A DNA stretch of 44,938 nt from a virus, in the IMG/VR virus record IMGVR_UViG_3300050014_000137, positions 1-44,938 of that record; one strand, written 5' to 3'. Positions 29,238 to 37,545 of the stretch are shown here, in pieces. The translations under genes were made by a program, and so were the position numbers. Position 1 is the first letter of the stretch. Each line of letters starts with the position of its first letter. The notes below the pieces were generated by a model that saw only the letters and a program-made list of their open reading frames with translations, was not told where the DNA came from and did not search any database.

Positions 29238-29323
29238 ATGGATACACGGTTGAACCCATCGCGCGCAGTCTCGTGGTAGACTTCATCGAGACGTGGCATT
29301 CTACCGAGACGCGGTGTAAGTGA
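29234..29323 (+). CDS. 29-aa peptide, possible truncated gene
   Basis: Encodes MNGYTVEPIARSLVVDF then IETWHSTETRCK. The pattern R-x-x-x-x-x-F-(I/V)-x-x-WH-x-S recalls the first residues of phage acyltransferase/Mom-type modification proteins (usually WHYS), so it may be the stump of a larger gene. It is ATGA-coupled before and TGATG-coupled to the primase after, so it may survive as a coupling ORF. Confidence 0.45.
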   Translation: MNGYTVEPIARSLVVDFIETWHSTETRCK

Positions 29324-31719
29324 TGACCAACTATCCTACCATCCCACCCACACTAGCCGCCGCCCCCAACTGGCTCGGCTACCGATTGGTAGATACTGGC
29401 AAGGGGCGATTGTCCAAGCCGCCGGTGTCGCCCAAGACGGGCATCGTGTGTGCCAAGAACGACATCACGAACTTCACCACGCTCGAAGAAGCACTCGTCG
29501 GCATGGAGCGGTACGATCTGGACGGCGTCGGCTTCGTCTTCACTGACGGGTTCGTCGCCATCGACCTTGATGACTGTTTCGACGAGACAGGCGCGCTTCT
29601 CCCTGTGGCGCAAGATACCTTCGACCACTTCAGCGGCACATACTGGGAGTACAGCCCCAGTGGGAACGGGTTGCACGGATTCATGGAAGGCGTCAAGCCC
29701 AACAACCGGACCAAGGATGCCGCGCTCGGTATCGAGGTCTACTCCAATGGGAACTTCGTGACCGTGACCGGCGACCGTGTCGAGGGGTCTGGAACCGACG
29801 CGCTGCCGATGCAGGACGCGCTGGACTGGATATATGAGACCTATCTGCCGCCCATCATCTCAGCAAACGCAGAAGAACGCCCCGTCGAGCACGGCACCCG
29901 CACGCCGCAGGAGTGGCTGGCGCTGGGACTGGCGCGCGACGAGAAGTTGATGACCGTCTACAACAACACCGACCACGGCGGAGACGAGTCCTCGACCGAC
30001 TTCTCGCTCATGTCGAAGTTGGCCTACTGGCTCAACCGTGACACCGCCGCGATGACCGAGGCGTTCATGGCATCCCCGTGGGTCCACACCAAAGACGCCG
30101 CGCATTCCAAGAAGCTCGAACGCTCCGACTACATGCCGGACTCGATTGTCAAGGCCGCTGCGATGTGCAGCACCACGGCATTCGAGACCTCGAAGCTCTA
30201 CGAGACGAAGGCGGTGCGGTTTTTCAGTCAAGCGGGAAGTGACGACATCGAGGACTTCCCGCTGAAGGACTACACCGATCTCGGCAACGCCGCCACGCTC
30301 GCGCAGATATTCGGGGACGGCCTGTGCTATACGCCTCAGTGGGGTTGGTGTTTCTTCAACGGGTCGCGTTGGGAGACCGATGTGCCGTACCGCGCGATGA
30401 ATGCCGCGCGTGACATCGCCCAAGCGTTGACCGATTGTGCGAAGGCACGGCTGGACCGAGCCACCGAGGAAATCGAGGCGGACGGCATCTCGGCGCAATC
30501 CGACGAGGGGAAGCGTCGGCTGAAGCCCGCGCACGCGCTGTACGACCACGCTATGAAGTCACAGAGCGAGCACGGCATTACGGCGATGGTCGCACTCAAC
30601 AAGGCATACATGATTGCGTCCGCCGACAACTTCAACATCGACCCGTGGTTCCTCAACACGCCGTCCGGCGTCGTGGACCTCAAAACCGGCGAGTTGATGC
30701 CGCACGACGCGAAGTACCGGCTGACCTCGATGACGAGCGTCGCTCCGGCCAAGGTGCCGACGCCGATGTTCAACGCCTTTCTCGACAAGGTCTTCTGTGG
30801 AGACGCCGAACTCATCGAGTTCGTTCAGCGCTCTCTCGGTTCCGCCCTCGTTGGTAAGGTCTACACCGAAAACCTCATCATAGCCAACGGATGTGGGTCT
30901 AACGGCAAGAGTACGCTATTCAATACGATGCAGTATCTCCTAGGAGATTATGCCACGAGCATCGACCCGAACCTGCTCATGTCGTCCAAGGCGAACGAGC
31001 AGCAGGTCGGCATGGCGATGATGGAGGGCAAGCGTTTCGCGGTGGCACAGGAGACCGAGGAAGGTCAACGCCTGTCGTCGTCCATGCTGAAGCGCATCGT
31101 ATCGACCGACATGATGGTAGCCAAGAAGCTCTACAAAGACCCGCACGAGTTCATCCCGTCGCACATGCTTGTGCTGTCCACGAACCATCTGCCGAAGATC
31201 AGCAGCACCGACACCGGCACATGGCGACGCATCGTCGTCCTGCCGTTCGAGGCGACTATCCGGCCCGAGGAGATAATCACCGACTTCCACTCTATCCTGA
31301 TGGAGCGTGAGGGTCCGGGCATCCTTCAGTGGGTCATCGACGGCGCGGTCAAGTTCTACGAGATGGGCTGTGACATCCCCATCAAGCCCGCCGCCGTGGT
31401 GCGTGTCAGCGCGGAGTATCGCGTCGAGGAGGACTGGGTCGCGGGATTCCTCGGAGAGTGCTGCACACCGGGAGACCCGCACAACGAGGCCATCATGGTC
31501 AAGCACAACGACCTGTACCGCATCTACCAGCATTGGGCGAAGAACCGGGGCGAGTATGTCCGGAGCACCAATGCGCTCAGTCGTGCGCTTCAGACGGCGG
31601 GATTGCGCGGAAAGCAGAAGTTCTACGACCCCGAGACCAAGGCGACAATCAAGATATGGTTCGGGTTCCAGTTGCTTGACGGTGGACGATTCACACTGAC
31701 ACAGGGGAGTGCCAAATGA
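29323..31719 (+). CDS. Bifunctional primase-helicase (PrimPol-like + D5/SF3 helicase)
   Basis: A 798-residue replication protein. The N-terminal 170 residues are primase-polymerase-like: AIDLDD (Asp81, Asp83), SGNGLHGF and IEVYSNGNFVTVTGD. A linker leads to a D5-type region and a superfamily 3 helicase: Walker A CGSNGKST (Lys529), Walker B-like FAVAQETEE (577-580) and motif C VLSTNH (Asn621). It would prime and unwind DNA at the fork. GTG 29320 is an alternative start; ATG 29323 overlaps the previous stop. The methyltransferase that follows overlaps by four bases. Confidence 0.9.
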   Translation: MTNYPTIPPTLAAAPNWLGYRLVDTGKGRLSKPPVSPKTGIVCAKNDITNFTTLEEALVGMERYDLDGVGFVFTDGFVAIDLDDCFDETGALLPVAQDTFDHFSGTYWEYSPSGNGLHGFMEGVKPNNRTKDAALGIEVYSNGNFVTVTGDRVEGSGTDALPMQDALDWIYETYLPPIISANAEERPVEHGTRTPQEWLALGLARDEKLMTVYNNTDHGGDESSTDFSLMSKLAYWLNRDTAAMTEAFMASPWVHTKDAAHSKKLERSDYMPDSIVKAAAMCSTTAFETSKLYETKAVRFFSQAGSDDIEDFPLKDYTDLGNAATLAQIFGDGLCYTPQWGWCFFNGSRWETDVPYRAMNAARDIAQALTDCAKARLDRATEEIEADGISAQSDEGKRRLKPAHALYDHAMKSQSEHGITAMVALNKAYMIASADNFNIDPWFLNTPSGVVDLKTGELMPHDAKYRLTSMTSVAPAKVPTPMFNAFLDKVFCGDAELIEFVQRSLGSALVGKVYTENLIIANGCGSNGKSTLFNTMQYLLGDYATSIDPNLLMSSKANEQQVGMAMMEGKRFAVAQETEEGQRLSSSMLKRIVSTDMMVAKKLYKDPHEFIPSHMLVLSTNHLPKISSTDTGTWRRIVVLPFEATIRPEEIITDFHSILMEREGPGILQWVIDGAVKFYEMGCDIPIKPAAVVRVSAEYRVEEDWVAGFLGECCTPGDPHNEAIMVKHNDLYRIYQHWAKNRGEYVRSTNALSRALQTAGLRGKQKFYDPETKATIKIWFGFQLLDGGRFTLTQGSAK

Positions 31720-32924
31720 CAACGGTCAACATTTATCACGGGGATGCTTGGGAACTCGCTGAGGACTTGGCGCTATCAGCGCCACAGTCCATCAACACCA
31801 TCGTCACGTCGCCTCCGTACTGGGGTCTGCGCGACTACGGCGAGCCGGGGCAGTTCGGGTTGGAGGCAACGCCCGAGGAGTATGTCACTAAGTTGGTTGA
31901 CCTGTTCGCGCTTCTGCGTCCTGCACTTCGTGACGACGGCACAATCTTCTTGAACCTCGGGGATTCCTACTTCACGAAATCTGCGTCCGGCCGTCTTCCC
32001 ACATCGGGTTCATCGCGCCAGGCTGACCGCAACTCAGACGCCACTCCTGATCCCGTGCCGACGCGGTCCCTCGGAGACGCGCCGATTCCCGCATCTCTGG
32101 AGTCCACGCCGACCGAATCTTCTCCGCTACGCCCGGCAGACTCCCGCCCGTCGGATACGCCTTCGGTTTGCCTGCTGTGCGGGACGACATTAGCGCCCGG
32201 TGCTCGGGAGTCCGCTCATACGCCGGGTTGCACTTGCGGCACTGAGCAGACTTCGGGCCCATTGGGGCACCGCACGTCGGGCATGGATTCTTCGGACTTG
32301 GCATACCCACATTGTACCACACAATCCCTCAAGCCGAAAGACCTCATCGGCATCCCGTGGCGAGTCGCGTTCGCGCTCCAAGCGGACGGCTGGTATCTGC
32401 GGCAGGACATCATCTGGCACAAGCCGAATCCGATGCCGGAGTCCGTCACCGACCGCTGCACGAAGTCGCACGAGTACATCTTCCTGCTGTCTAAGTCTCC
32501 GCACTATTACTTCGATCACGAGGATATCAAGGAACCGGCGGTGTCGGGATACAAGTCATCAGACTTCATACCGAAGTCTGACAAGGACAAGGCGTTGCTT
32601 GATTCGAGCATCCAGACTTGTGCTACAGGCGCATCGTCTAACAACCGTACAGACGAGCATGTATCAACCCGTAACAAACGCGATGTGTGGACGGTGCCGA
32701 CCGCTCCCTTTGCCGCCGCACACTTCGCCACGTTCCCGCCCGCACTCATCACCCCATGCGTACTTGCGGGTTGTCCCGAAGGTGGAACGGTTCTCGACCC
32801 ATTCGGAGGTAGTGGTACGACTGCGATGGTCGCTCGTGACAACGGACGCAACGCCATTCTGTTCGAGTTGAATGCAGAATACATCGAGATAGCACGGACG
32901 CAACGACTGGGGGAGACGGCATGA
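31716..32924 (+). CDS. DNA methyltransferase (N4-cytosine/N6-adenine) with odd internal insertion
   Basis: A 402-residue enzyme. TSPPYWGLRDYG (Ser32-Tyr35) is motif IV; DPFGGSGTTAMVA near residue 360 is motif I. Conserved blocks are also seen in LNLGDSY (about 80-86) and LKPKDLIGIPW (about 205-215). Between them, residues 87-203, lies a Ser/Pro/Thr-rich region with six cysteines that does not look like the rest. The antisense strand of that stretch reads as the N-terminal part of an HNH homing endonuclease. Residues on both sides are in frame, so the enzyme may still be active. Confidence 0.88.
   Translation: MTTVNIYHGDAWELAEDLALSAPQSINTIVTSPPYWGLRDYGEPGQFGLEATPEEYVTKLVDLFALLRPALRDDGTIFLNLGDSYFTKSASGRLPTSGSSRQADRNSDATPDPVPTRSLGDAPIPASLESTPTESSPLRPADSRPSDTPSVCLLCGTTLAPGARESAHTPGCTCGTEQTSGPLGHRTSGMDSSDLAYPHCTTQSLKPKDLIGIPWRVAFALQADGWYLRQDIIWHKPNPMPESVTDRCTKSHEYIFLLSKSPHYYFDHEDIKEPAVSGYKSSDFIPKSDKDKALLDSSIQTCATGASSNNRTDEHVSTRNKRDVWTVPTAPFAAAHFATFPPALITPCVLAGCPEGGTVLDPFGGSGTTAMVARDNGRNAILFELNAEYIEIARTQRLGETA
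31972..32304 (-). pseudogene. Relic HNH homing endonuclease on the antisense strand of the methyltransferase
   Basis: From ATG 32304 the minus strand encodes about 110 residues: a zinc ribbon (CPTCGAPMGPKSAQCRKC), a helical linker (TPEHRALMSSR, SAWTPEMRESARLRG) and NPMWEDGRTQIS. These phrases are typical of the N-terminal half of phage HNH endonucleases, in which NP-x-W-x-(G/D)G is followed by the HNH domain. That domain is missing here. A TGG-TACAAT extended -10 (32311-32316) ends 6 nt before the ATG, as at other leaderless starts in this genome. An alternative start at 32322 lies upstream of this box. Confidence 0.6.
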
Positions 32925-33145
32925 ATCCCAAGCGCAGATCGCTCGATGACCTGTTCGATCCTCTCGATGACGACGAGGAAATGGACGAGTTCGACGGGTT
33001 CGTCATCATAGAGGTTGACACGCCGGACAGTATGTGGGAGACTCCACTATGCCTGTTCGGATTGGGCGATGGCGATGGGCGTTGTGCAAAGGACAGGTTC
33101 GGATGCCACATCGAGGGGTGCGAATACGCGACCCGACTAGACTAA
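32921..33145 (+). CDS. Small acidic protein, 74 aa
   Basis: Starts MNPKRRSLDDLFDPL followed by an Asp/Glu-rich run (DDDEEMDEFDGF). It ends with three cysteines (GRCAKDRFGCHIEGCEY). ATGA overlap with the methyltransferase; 13 nt before the polymerase. Function unknown; a DNA mimic or polymerase partner is conceivable. Confidence 0.6.
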   Translation: MNPKRRSLDDLFDPLDDDEEMDEFDGFVIIEVDTPDSMWETPLCLFGLGDGDGRCAKDRFGCHIEGCEYATRLD

Positions 33146-33158
33146 AGGACAACGGCAC

Positions 33159-35894
33159 ATGACACAGCAAATCTACTTCTACGACACCGAGACATTCGCA
33201 CACGACAATCTGCATGTGATGAAGCGGCAGAGTGACGGAGCGACCTACTCATTCTGGAATGACAACGAAGGTGTGCAGGACTTCATCGTGCTGCACAACC
33301 CAGTCTTGTGCGGGTACAACGCGCGAGACTATGACGCCTACATCTTGAAAGCGACCCTGCTCGGTTGGACACCCGAGGAGATCAAGGTCGTCAACGACAC
33401 CATCATCCACGAGGACGACCGGACGATGGTGTGGCGGCTGTTCGACGGGTCCGCATGGGTGGAACTGCCACCCATCATCGACCTGTTCCCCGATATTGTC
33501 CCACGCAAGGGTCTCAAGGAGATCGAGGCCAACATCGGCATGAGCATCGTCGAGTCGAGTGTGCCGTTCGACATCGACCGACCGCTGACAGCAGATGAGC
33601 GCGAGGAAGTGCTGCGCTACTGCATCCACGATGTCAACGCGACGAAGCGCCTGTACGACCTGCGTTTCGACTATCTCAAGAGCAAGTCGGACCTCTGTGA
33701 ACTCAGAGGCGTCGATCCGCTGACGATGCTGAAGCACTCCAACGCCCGCATCGTCTCCGAGGTCTTCGAGGCGCAGCGATTCCATGCCCCGTTTGAGACC
33801 TACACTATCCCCGACAACATCGACCTCACGGCGATTCCCGAAAGTGTCATCAAGTATGTCGGTAAAGTCAACACTGACAACTGTACCGACACGCAATCCG
33901 AGAGTCTGCCGTTCCTATTCCACGGATGCCCGACCGTCGTGGGGCTGGGTGGTATCCATGCCGCCGTGCCGTCCTACAAGGAGACGGCGACCGATGAGCG
34001 TGCCATCCTGATTCAAGACATCGGATCGTTCTACCCGTCGCTCATCCTCAACAACGGCTACATGAGCCGCGCCGTGGCGGATCCGAGCGCGTACCGGCAG
34101 TTCTACGACATCCGGATGAAGGCCAAAGCGGACGGCGACAAGGCTACCGCCGAAGCTGCGAAACTCGTGCTGAATACGACCTACGGCACGATGAAGGACA
34201 CCTACAACAAGATGTTCGATCCGATGCAGGGGACGCTGGTCTGTCTTTCCGGTCAACTCTACATCATCGACCTCATCGAACAGATGTACCGCGCAGCAGG
34301 AGACGGCCTGACGCTGGTGCAGCTCAACACTGACGGATGGATCATCTCGTGCCCTCGCTCGTCTGTATCGACCGTACAGCGCATCGTAGAGGCATGGCAG
34401 CAGAGAACGAATCTGACGGTGGAGACCGACGAGGTTGAAACCATCGTTCAGGCGAACGTCAACAACTATGTCCTCCGGTTCGCCACAGGTAAAGTCAAGG
34501 CGAAGGGTGGCGTCGTCGCCAAGTTCGAGGGTGGGGACTTCAAGTCCAACAGCGCGACCATCATCGACAAAGCGGTGGTGGACTATCTACTTGACGGCGT
34601 GCCGGTCGAGACCACCATCAACGAGTGTGACGACATCGAGCGATTCCAGATAGTCGCCAAAGCCGGATCGTCGTTCAGCAAGGTCGTGCAGCAGCAGTTC
34701 TATCCCGATAGTGAGTCGGCAGCGAATCCCGTCGAGATTGAGGTCCAGCGCGTCAACAGGGTGTATGCTACGACCGACCCCTTCATGGGTGGCATCTTCA
34801 AGGTCAAGATGGAGAAGTTGGACGTCACCGCGCACGGCGACAGTTACGATAGGTTCGTGGACGGCGTCGAGACGGCGCGTCAACGCATCCCGCTCACACC
34901 TGAGCGTTGTTTCGTGGACAACGAGAATCTGATTCAGAAGTCAGGAAAAGGCTTGACAACACTGGACCGCGCATGGTACATTTCATTGGCACAGAAGAAA
35001 GCCCGTGAGTTCGTGACCCGTGATAAGAAGGAGAAGGAGCAAATGGCGGAGACAGCGGAAAAGACCAATGAGTTGCAGCAGGGCGCTGAGGCACCGAAGC
35101 CGACGCGCAAGAAGGCCGAGTCCGTAGTCGAGCCGACGCCCGTTCCGTCGTTCAAGGAGCGTCTGTTGGCGCTTCAGGGTGACATGGCGAAGGCCGCAAG
35201 TGGAGTCAAGTTCGACGGTGTCGTGAGCAACATCAACTATGAGTATGCCGATACCCAGCAGTACAAGGCATGGTTGTCCGCGCTCTGCACGAACCACGGC
35301 ATCATCTTCAAGTTGGCTATGACATGTCAGTTCCTCGGCATCATCTCGCCAGAGAAGGACAAGGCTCTTTACGCGGCACAGGCCGATGGGGAAGTCGAAC
35401 TGGTAGACGCATACGGCGATGGATTCATGCGCTATATGGTATCCGGTTTCGGCAGCAACTATCAGCCGGGATACTGCAACGGTGGCGCGCAGACCAACCT
35501 GCTTCGCAACTTCATCCTCAACAACTTCCTGCTCGACAACAAGGGCCGCGAGGGTGACGATCAGGTGTTCAACGCCGCGACCGACAGTGGCAGCAAGGTG
35601 GGATATGTCGCCCCCGCTGAGAAGGCCCAGATGAAGCAGGGCATCGCGGATGGCAAGGCCGAGGACGCAAAGTACGCGACCGACATGTTCGTCAAGGCGC
35701 TGTACGACAAGATTATCGAGGCTCAGAAGTACAAGCCTGACTTCGGTGCCAAGATGATTTCCGAGCACTTCACTGAGGATGGCACGCCTGTCCTCGGAGC
35801 GACCGGCAAGTCCACGATGCTGAAGCAGACCGCCGTCACGGGTCTGACGAAGTCCGAGGAGATCATCGCTGAGGGTGCGAAGGTGGCCGAGTAA
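33159..35894 (+). CDS. Family B DNA polymerase fused to ERF-like ssDNA annealing protein
   Basis: 911 residues. Residues 1-628 are a family B polymerase: exonuclease motifs YDTET (Asp9, Glu11), NARDYD and YCIHD (Asp158); polymerase motif A DIGSFYPSL (Asp287), motif B K335-x(3)-N-x(2)-YG (342-343) and motif C NTDGW (Asp392), in place of the usual DTDS. It ends with LDRAWYISLAQKKAREF, the normal C-terminus of such enzymes. Residues 629-911 begin MAETAEK and, after a Lys/Pro-rich linker, resemble an ERF-type annealing protein (SFKERLLALQGDMAKA, INYEYADTQQYKAW). No stop separates them. An internal promoter and doubled Shine-Dalgarno precede Met629, so the second part may also be made alone. Confidence 0.88.
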   Translation: MTQQIYFYDTETFAHDNLHVMKRQSDGATYSFWNDNEGVQDFIVLHNPVLCGYNARDYDAYILKATLLGWTPEEIKVVNDTIIHEDDRTMVWRLFDGSAWVELPPIIDLFPDIVPRKGLKEIEANIGMSIVESSVPFDIDRPLTADEREEVLRYCIHDVNATKRLYDLRFDYLKSKSDLCELRGVDPLTMLKHSNARIVSEVFEAQRFHAPFETYTIPDNIDLTAIPESVIKYVGKVNTDNCTDTQSESLPFLFHGCPTVVGLGGIHAAVPSYKETATDERAILIQDIGSFYPSLILNNGYMSRAVADPSAYRQFYDIRMKAKADGDKATAEAAKLVLNTTYGTMKDTYNKMFDPMQGTLVCLSGQLYIIDLIEQMYRAAGDGLTLVQLNTDGWIISCPRSSVSTVQRIVEAWQQRTNLTVETDEVETIVQANVNNYVLRFATGKVKAKGGVVAKFEGGDFKSNSATIIDKAVVDYLLDGVPVETTINECDDIERFQIVAKAGSSFSKVVQQQFYPDSESAANPVEIEVQRVNRVYATTDPFMGGIFKVKMEKLDVTAHGDSYDRFVDGVETARQRIPLTPERCFVDNENLIQKSGKGLTTLDRAWYISLAQKKAREFVTRDKKEKEQMAETAEKTNELQQGAEAPKPTRKKAESVVEPTPVPSFKERLLALQGDMAKAASGVKFDGVVSNINYEYADTQQYKAWLSALCTNHGIIFKLAMTCQFLGIISPEKDKALYAAQADGEVELVDAYGDGFMRYMVSGFGSNYQPGYCNGGAQTNLLRNFILNNFLLDNKGREGDDQVFNAATDSGSKVGYVAPAEKAQMKQGIADGKAEDAKYATDMFVKALYDKIIEAQKYKPDFGAKMISEHFTEDGTPVLGATGKSTMLKQTAVTGLTKSEEIIAEGAKVAE
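34953..34982 (+). promoter_or_regulatory. Internal promoter before the annealing-protein segment
   Basis: TTGACA (34953-34958, perfect -35), 18-nt spacer, TGG-TACATT (-10 at 34977-34982) inside the polymerase coding sequence, about 60 nt before an internal ATG with a strong Shine-Dalgarno. It could give separate expression of the annealing protein. Confidence 0.5.
35028..35045 (+). promoter_or_regulatory. Doubled Shine-Dalgarno and internal start (Met629)
   Basis: AAGGAGAAGGAG lies directly before CAA-ATG at 35043, giving spacings of 9 and 3 nt. It falls exactly at the boundary between polymerase and annealing protein. The products would be the full 911-residue fusion plus a separate 283-residue protein. 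Confidence 0.6.
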
Positions 35895-35895
35895 C

Positions 35896-36069
35896 ATGCC
35901 GACACGCACTCAGCGGGAACAGCAGATGAACGTCGAGCGGGAGGACGTGCCTCCGACATGGGTCGAGGGCACCGAGACCGACAAGCCGGGACGCGCTGCA
36001 CGGCGCAAGGCCGAGCGTGCCGCACACCATGAGCGCAACCTGAAGATAGCGAGGATTCTCAATGGCTAA
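35896..36069 (+). CDS. Small charged protein, 57 aa
   Basis: Starts MPTRTQREQQMNVERED, ends in a basic helix (RRKAERAAHHERNLKIARILNG). It begins one base after the polymerase fusion and overlaps the exonuclease by 8 bp. Likely a small partner of the recombination module; no family recognised. Confidence 0.6.
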   Translation: MPTRTQREQQMNVEREDVPPTWVEGTETDKPGRAARRKAERAAHHERNLKIARILNG

Positions 36070-37111
36070 GTCCTTCAATCCGTGGGAGTACACCGAGGAC
36101 AAGACGCGAGTCCGCGTCGTCGGTGGCCCCACGAAGAACCCGAAGAAGCTCACGGGCACCCGGATCGGCGCGGTCCTCGGTCTGAATGGATACAAGTCGG
36201 ACTTCGGCGTGTGGTGCGAGATTGCGCGGGTGGCCGAGGAGCCGTTTACCGGCAACAAGTACACCGAGGCGGGTATCGCCATCGAGCCGAAGTTGGGCGA
36301 GTGGTGCAAGGAGAATATCAGCCCGTATATCGTCACGCCGGAACAGTGGTTCAAGACTTCGGAGAAGTTGTACGACCACTTCCCCAAGGAGCCGATATTC
36401 GGTGGCATGTGGGACTTCCTCGTGCTCGACGGGCCACTCGGCAAGGGCAAGCCCATCGGACTGGTCGAGACCAAGACCTCGTCCCGCCCGCAGGACTGGA
36501 CGGACGGTGTGCCCGCGTCCTACGCGGCTCAGGCGCTTCTGTACGCCGCGCTGCTCGGTGTGGACCGGGTATTCGTCCCCGTGGCATTCCTCGATCCACA
36601 GGACTACGACGACCCGTCATCCTTCGTCTGCACCGAGGACAACACCTTCATCTACGACCTGACGGTGTCGGGTAGTGACATCGTAAACATGATGGCCTGT
36701 GCGATGGACTGGTATGAAGCGTCTGTCGTCGGGAATGTCTCGCCTGTCTTCGACGAGAAGAAGGACAAGGTCTTTCTTGACATCATGCGTAAGAGCGAAG
36801 TCAAGAGCGACGGACTCGAAGCATTAGCAAAAGAAGCTGCTATTCTGGAAGCCAAAATAGAGGATGCGGTTGCTAAAGCGGGACTCGCTGAGATGGAGAA
36901 GTCGCTCAAGGCTATCAAGGACCGCATGAAGCCCGAGTTCGTCAAATTGTTCACAGACAAGGACGATGTCGTGTCGGCCTACGGCTGGAAAGTCAAGCGC
37001 ACGGACAGAGAGACTATTGACAAGGAGGCGCTGAAGCGGGATAATCTTCTAGCACAGTACACCATCTTCACCGCATCGTACACCATGACCAAGGAGAAGA
37101 ACAATGACTAA
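36062..37111 (+). CDS. YqaJ-like viral recombinase exonuclease
   Basis: A 349-residue PD-(D/E)XK exonuclease. Early motif GTRIGAVLGLNGYKS is the YqaJ signature; the catalytic line is GGMWDFLV (Asp118) and LVETKT (Glu136, Lys138), followed by YAAQALLYAAL with its Gln. The C-terminus is a long helical region (KEAAILEAKIEDAVAKAG). It resects double-stranded ends so that the upstream annealing protein can pair strands, which makes a Red/RecT-type recombination pair. It is also needed in some phages for packaging concatemers. Confidence 0.88.
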   Translation: MAKSFNPWEYTEDKTRVRVVGGPTKNPKKLTGTRIGAVLGLNGYKSDFGVWCEIARVAEEPFTGNKYTEAGIAIEPKLGEWCKENISPYIVTPEQWFKTSEKLYDHFPKEPIFGGMWDFLVLDGPLGKGKPIGLVETKTSSRPQDWTDGVPASYAAQALLYAALLGVDRVFVPVAFLDPQDYDDPSSFVCTEDNTFIYDLTVSGSDIVNMMACAMDWYEASVVGNVSPVFDEKKDKVFLDIMRKSEVKSDGLEALAKEAAILEAKIEDAVAKAGLAEMEKSLKAIKDRMKPEFVKLFTDKDDVVSAYGWKVKRTDRETIDKEALKRDNLLAQYTIFTASYTMTKEKNND

Positions 37112-37544
37112 CGTGGTCGGCAAGGGGAAGCCGCAGGGCTTCAAACTCATCGACGAGGGCGTCCAGACGCTTCACATCACGAATGTCAAGGGTCTTCCGC
37201 GCGACAATGTGACCGTCGTCACGATGGACATGCTCAACGCTGAAGGTCTCGGCTTCAACGGCAAGTACCCGCAGAAGTACGATCTGGCGAGTCAGGGCGG
37301 ATATGCGGCCTTCTACTTCCTCGTGCTCAACGGGTTCGGCATCGACCTGAACGAAGGCGACCAGTTCGACATCGACCATCTCGAAGACACCTATGTCGAG
37401 GTCGAGATCGTCCACAAGGACGGCACGAATCCGCGCGACGACGGCACGTTCCCGGTCTTCGCAAATATCAAGTCCACCATCGGCAAGGGTGTGCCATTCG
37501 ACGGAGCGGTCAAGGCTGCACCCGCTGAGGAGTGGGAGGACTAG
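37104..37544 (+). CDS. Putative single-strand DNA-binding protein with acidic tail
   Basis: 146 residues, mainly beta (KLIDEGVQTLHITNVKGL, VEVEIVHKDG), with the acidic, Trp-containing C-terminal tail AAPAEEWED, similar in style to SSB or phage DUF669-like proteins. It follows the exonuclease with an 8-bp overlap and precedes a nuclease. Role in recombination or replication is inferred from context and tail. Confidence 0.5.
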   Translation: MTNVVGKGKPQGFKLIDEGVQTLHITNVKGLPRDNVTVVTMDMLNAEGLGFNGKYPQKYDLASQGGYAAFYFLVLNGFGIDLNEGDQFDIDHLEDTYVEVEIVHKDGTNPRDDGTFPVFANIKSTIGKGVPFDGAVKAAPAEEWED

Positions 37545-37545
37545 C

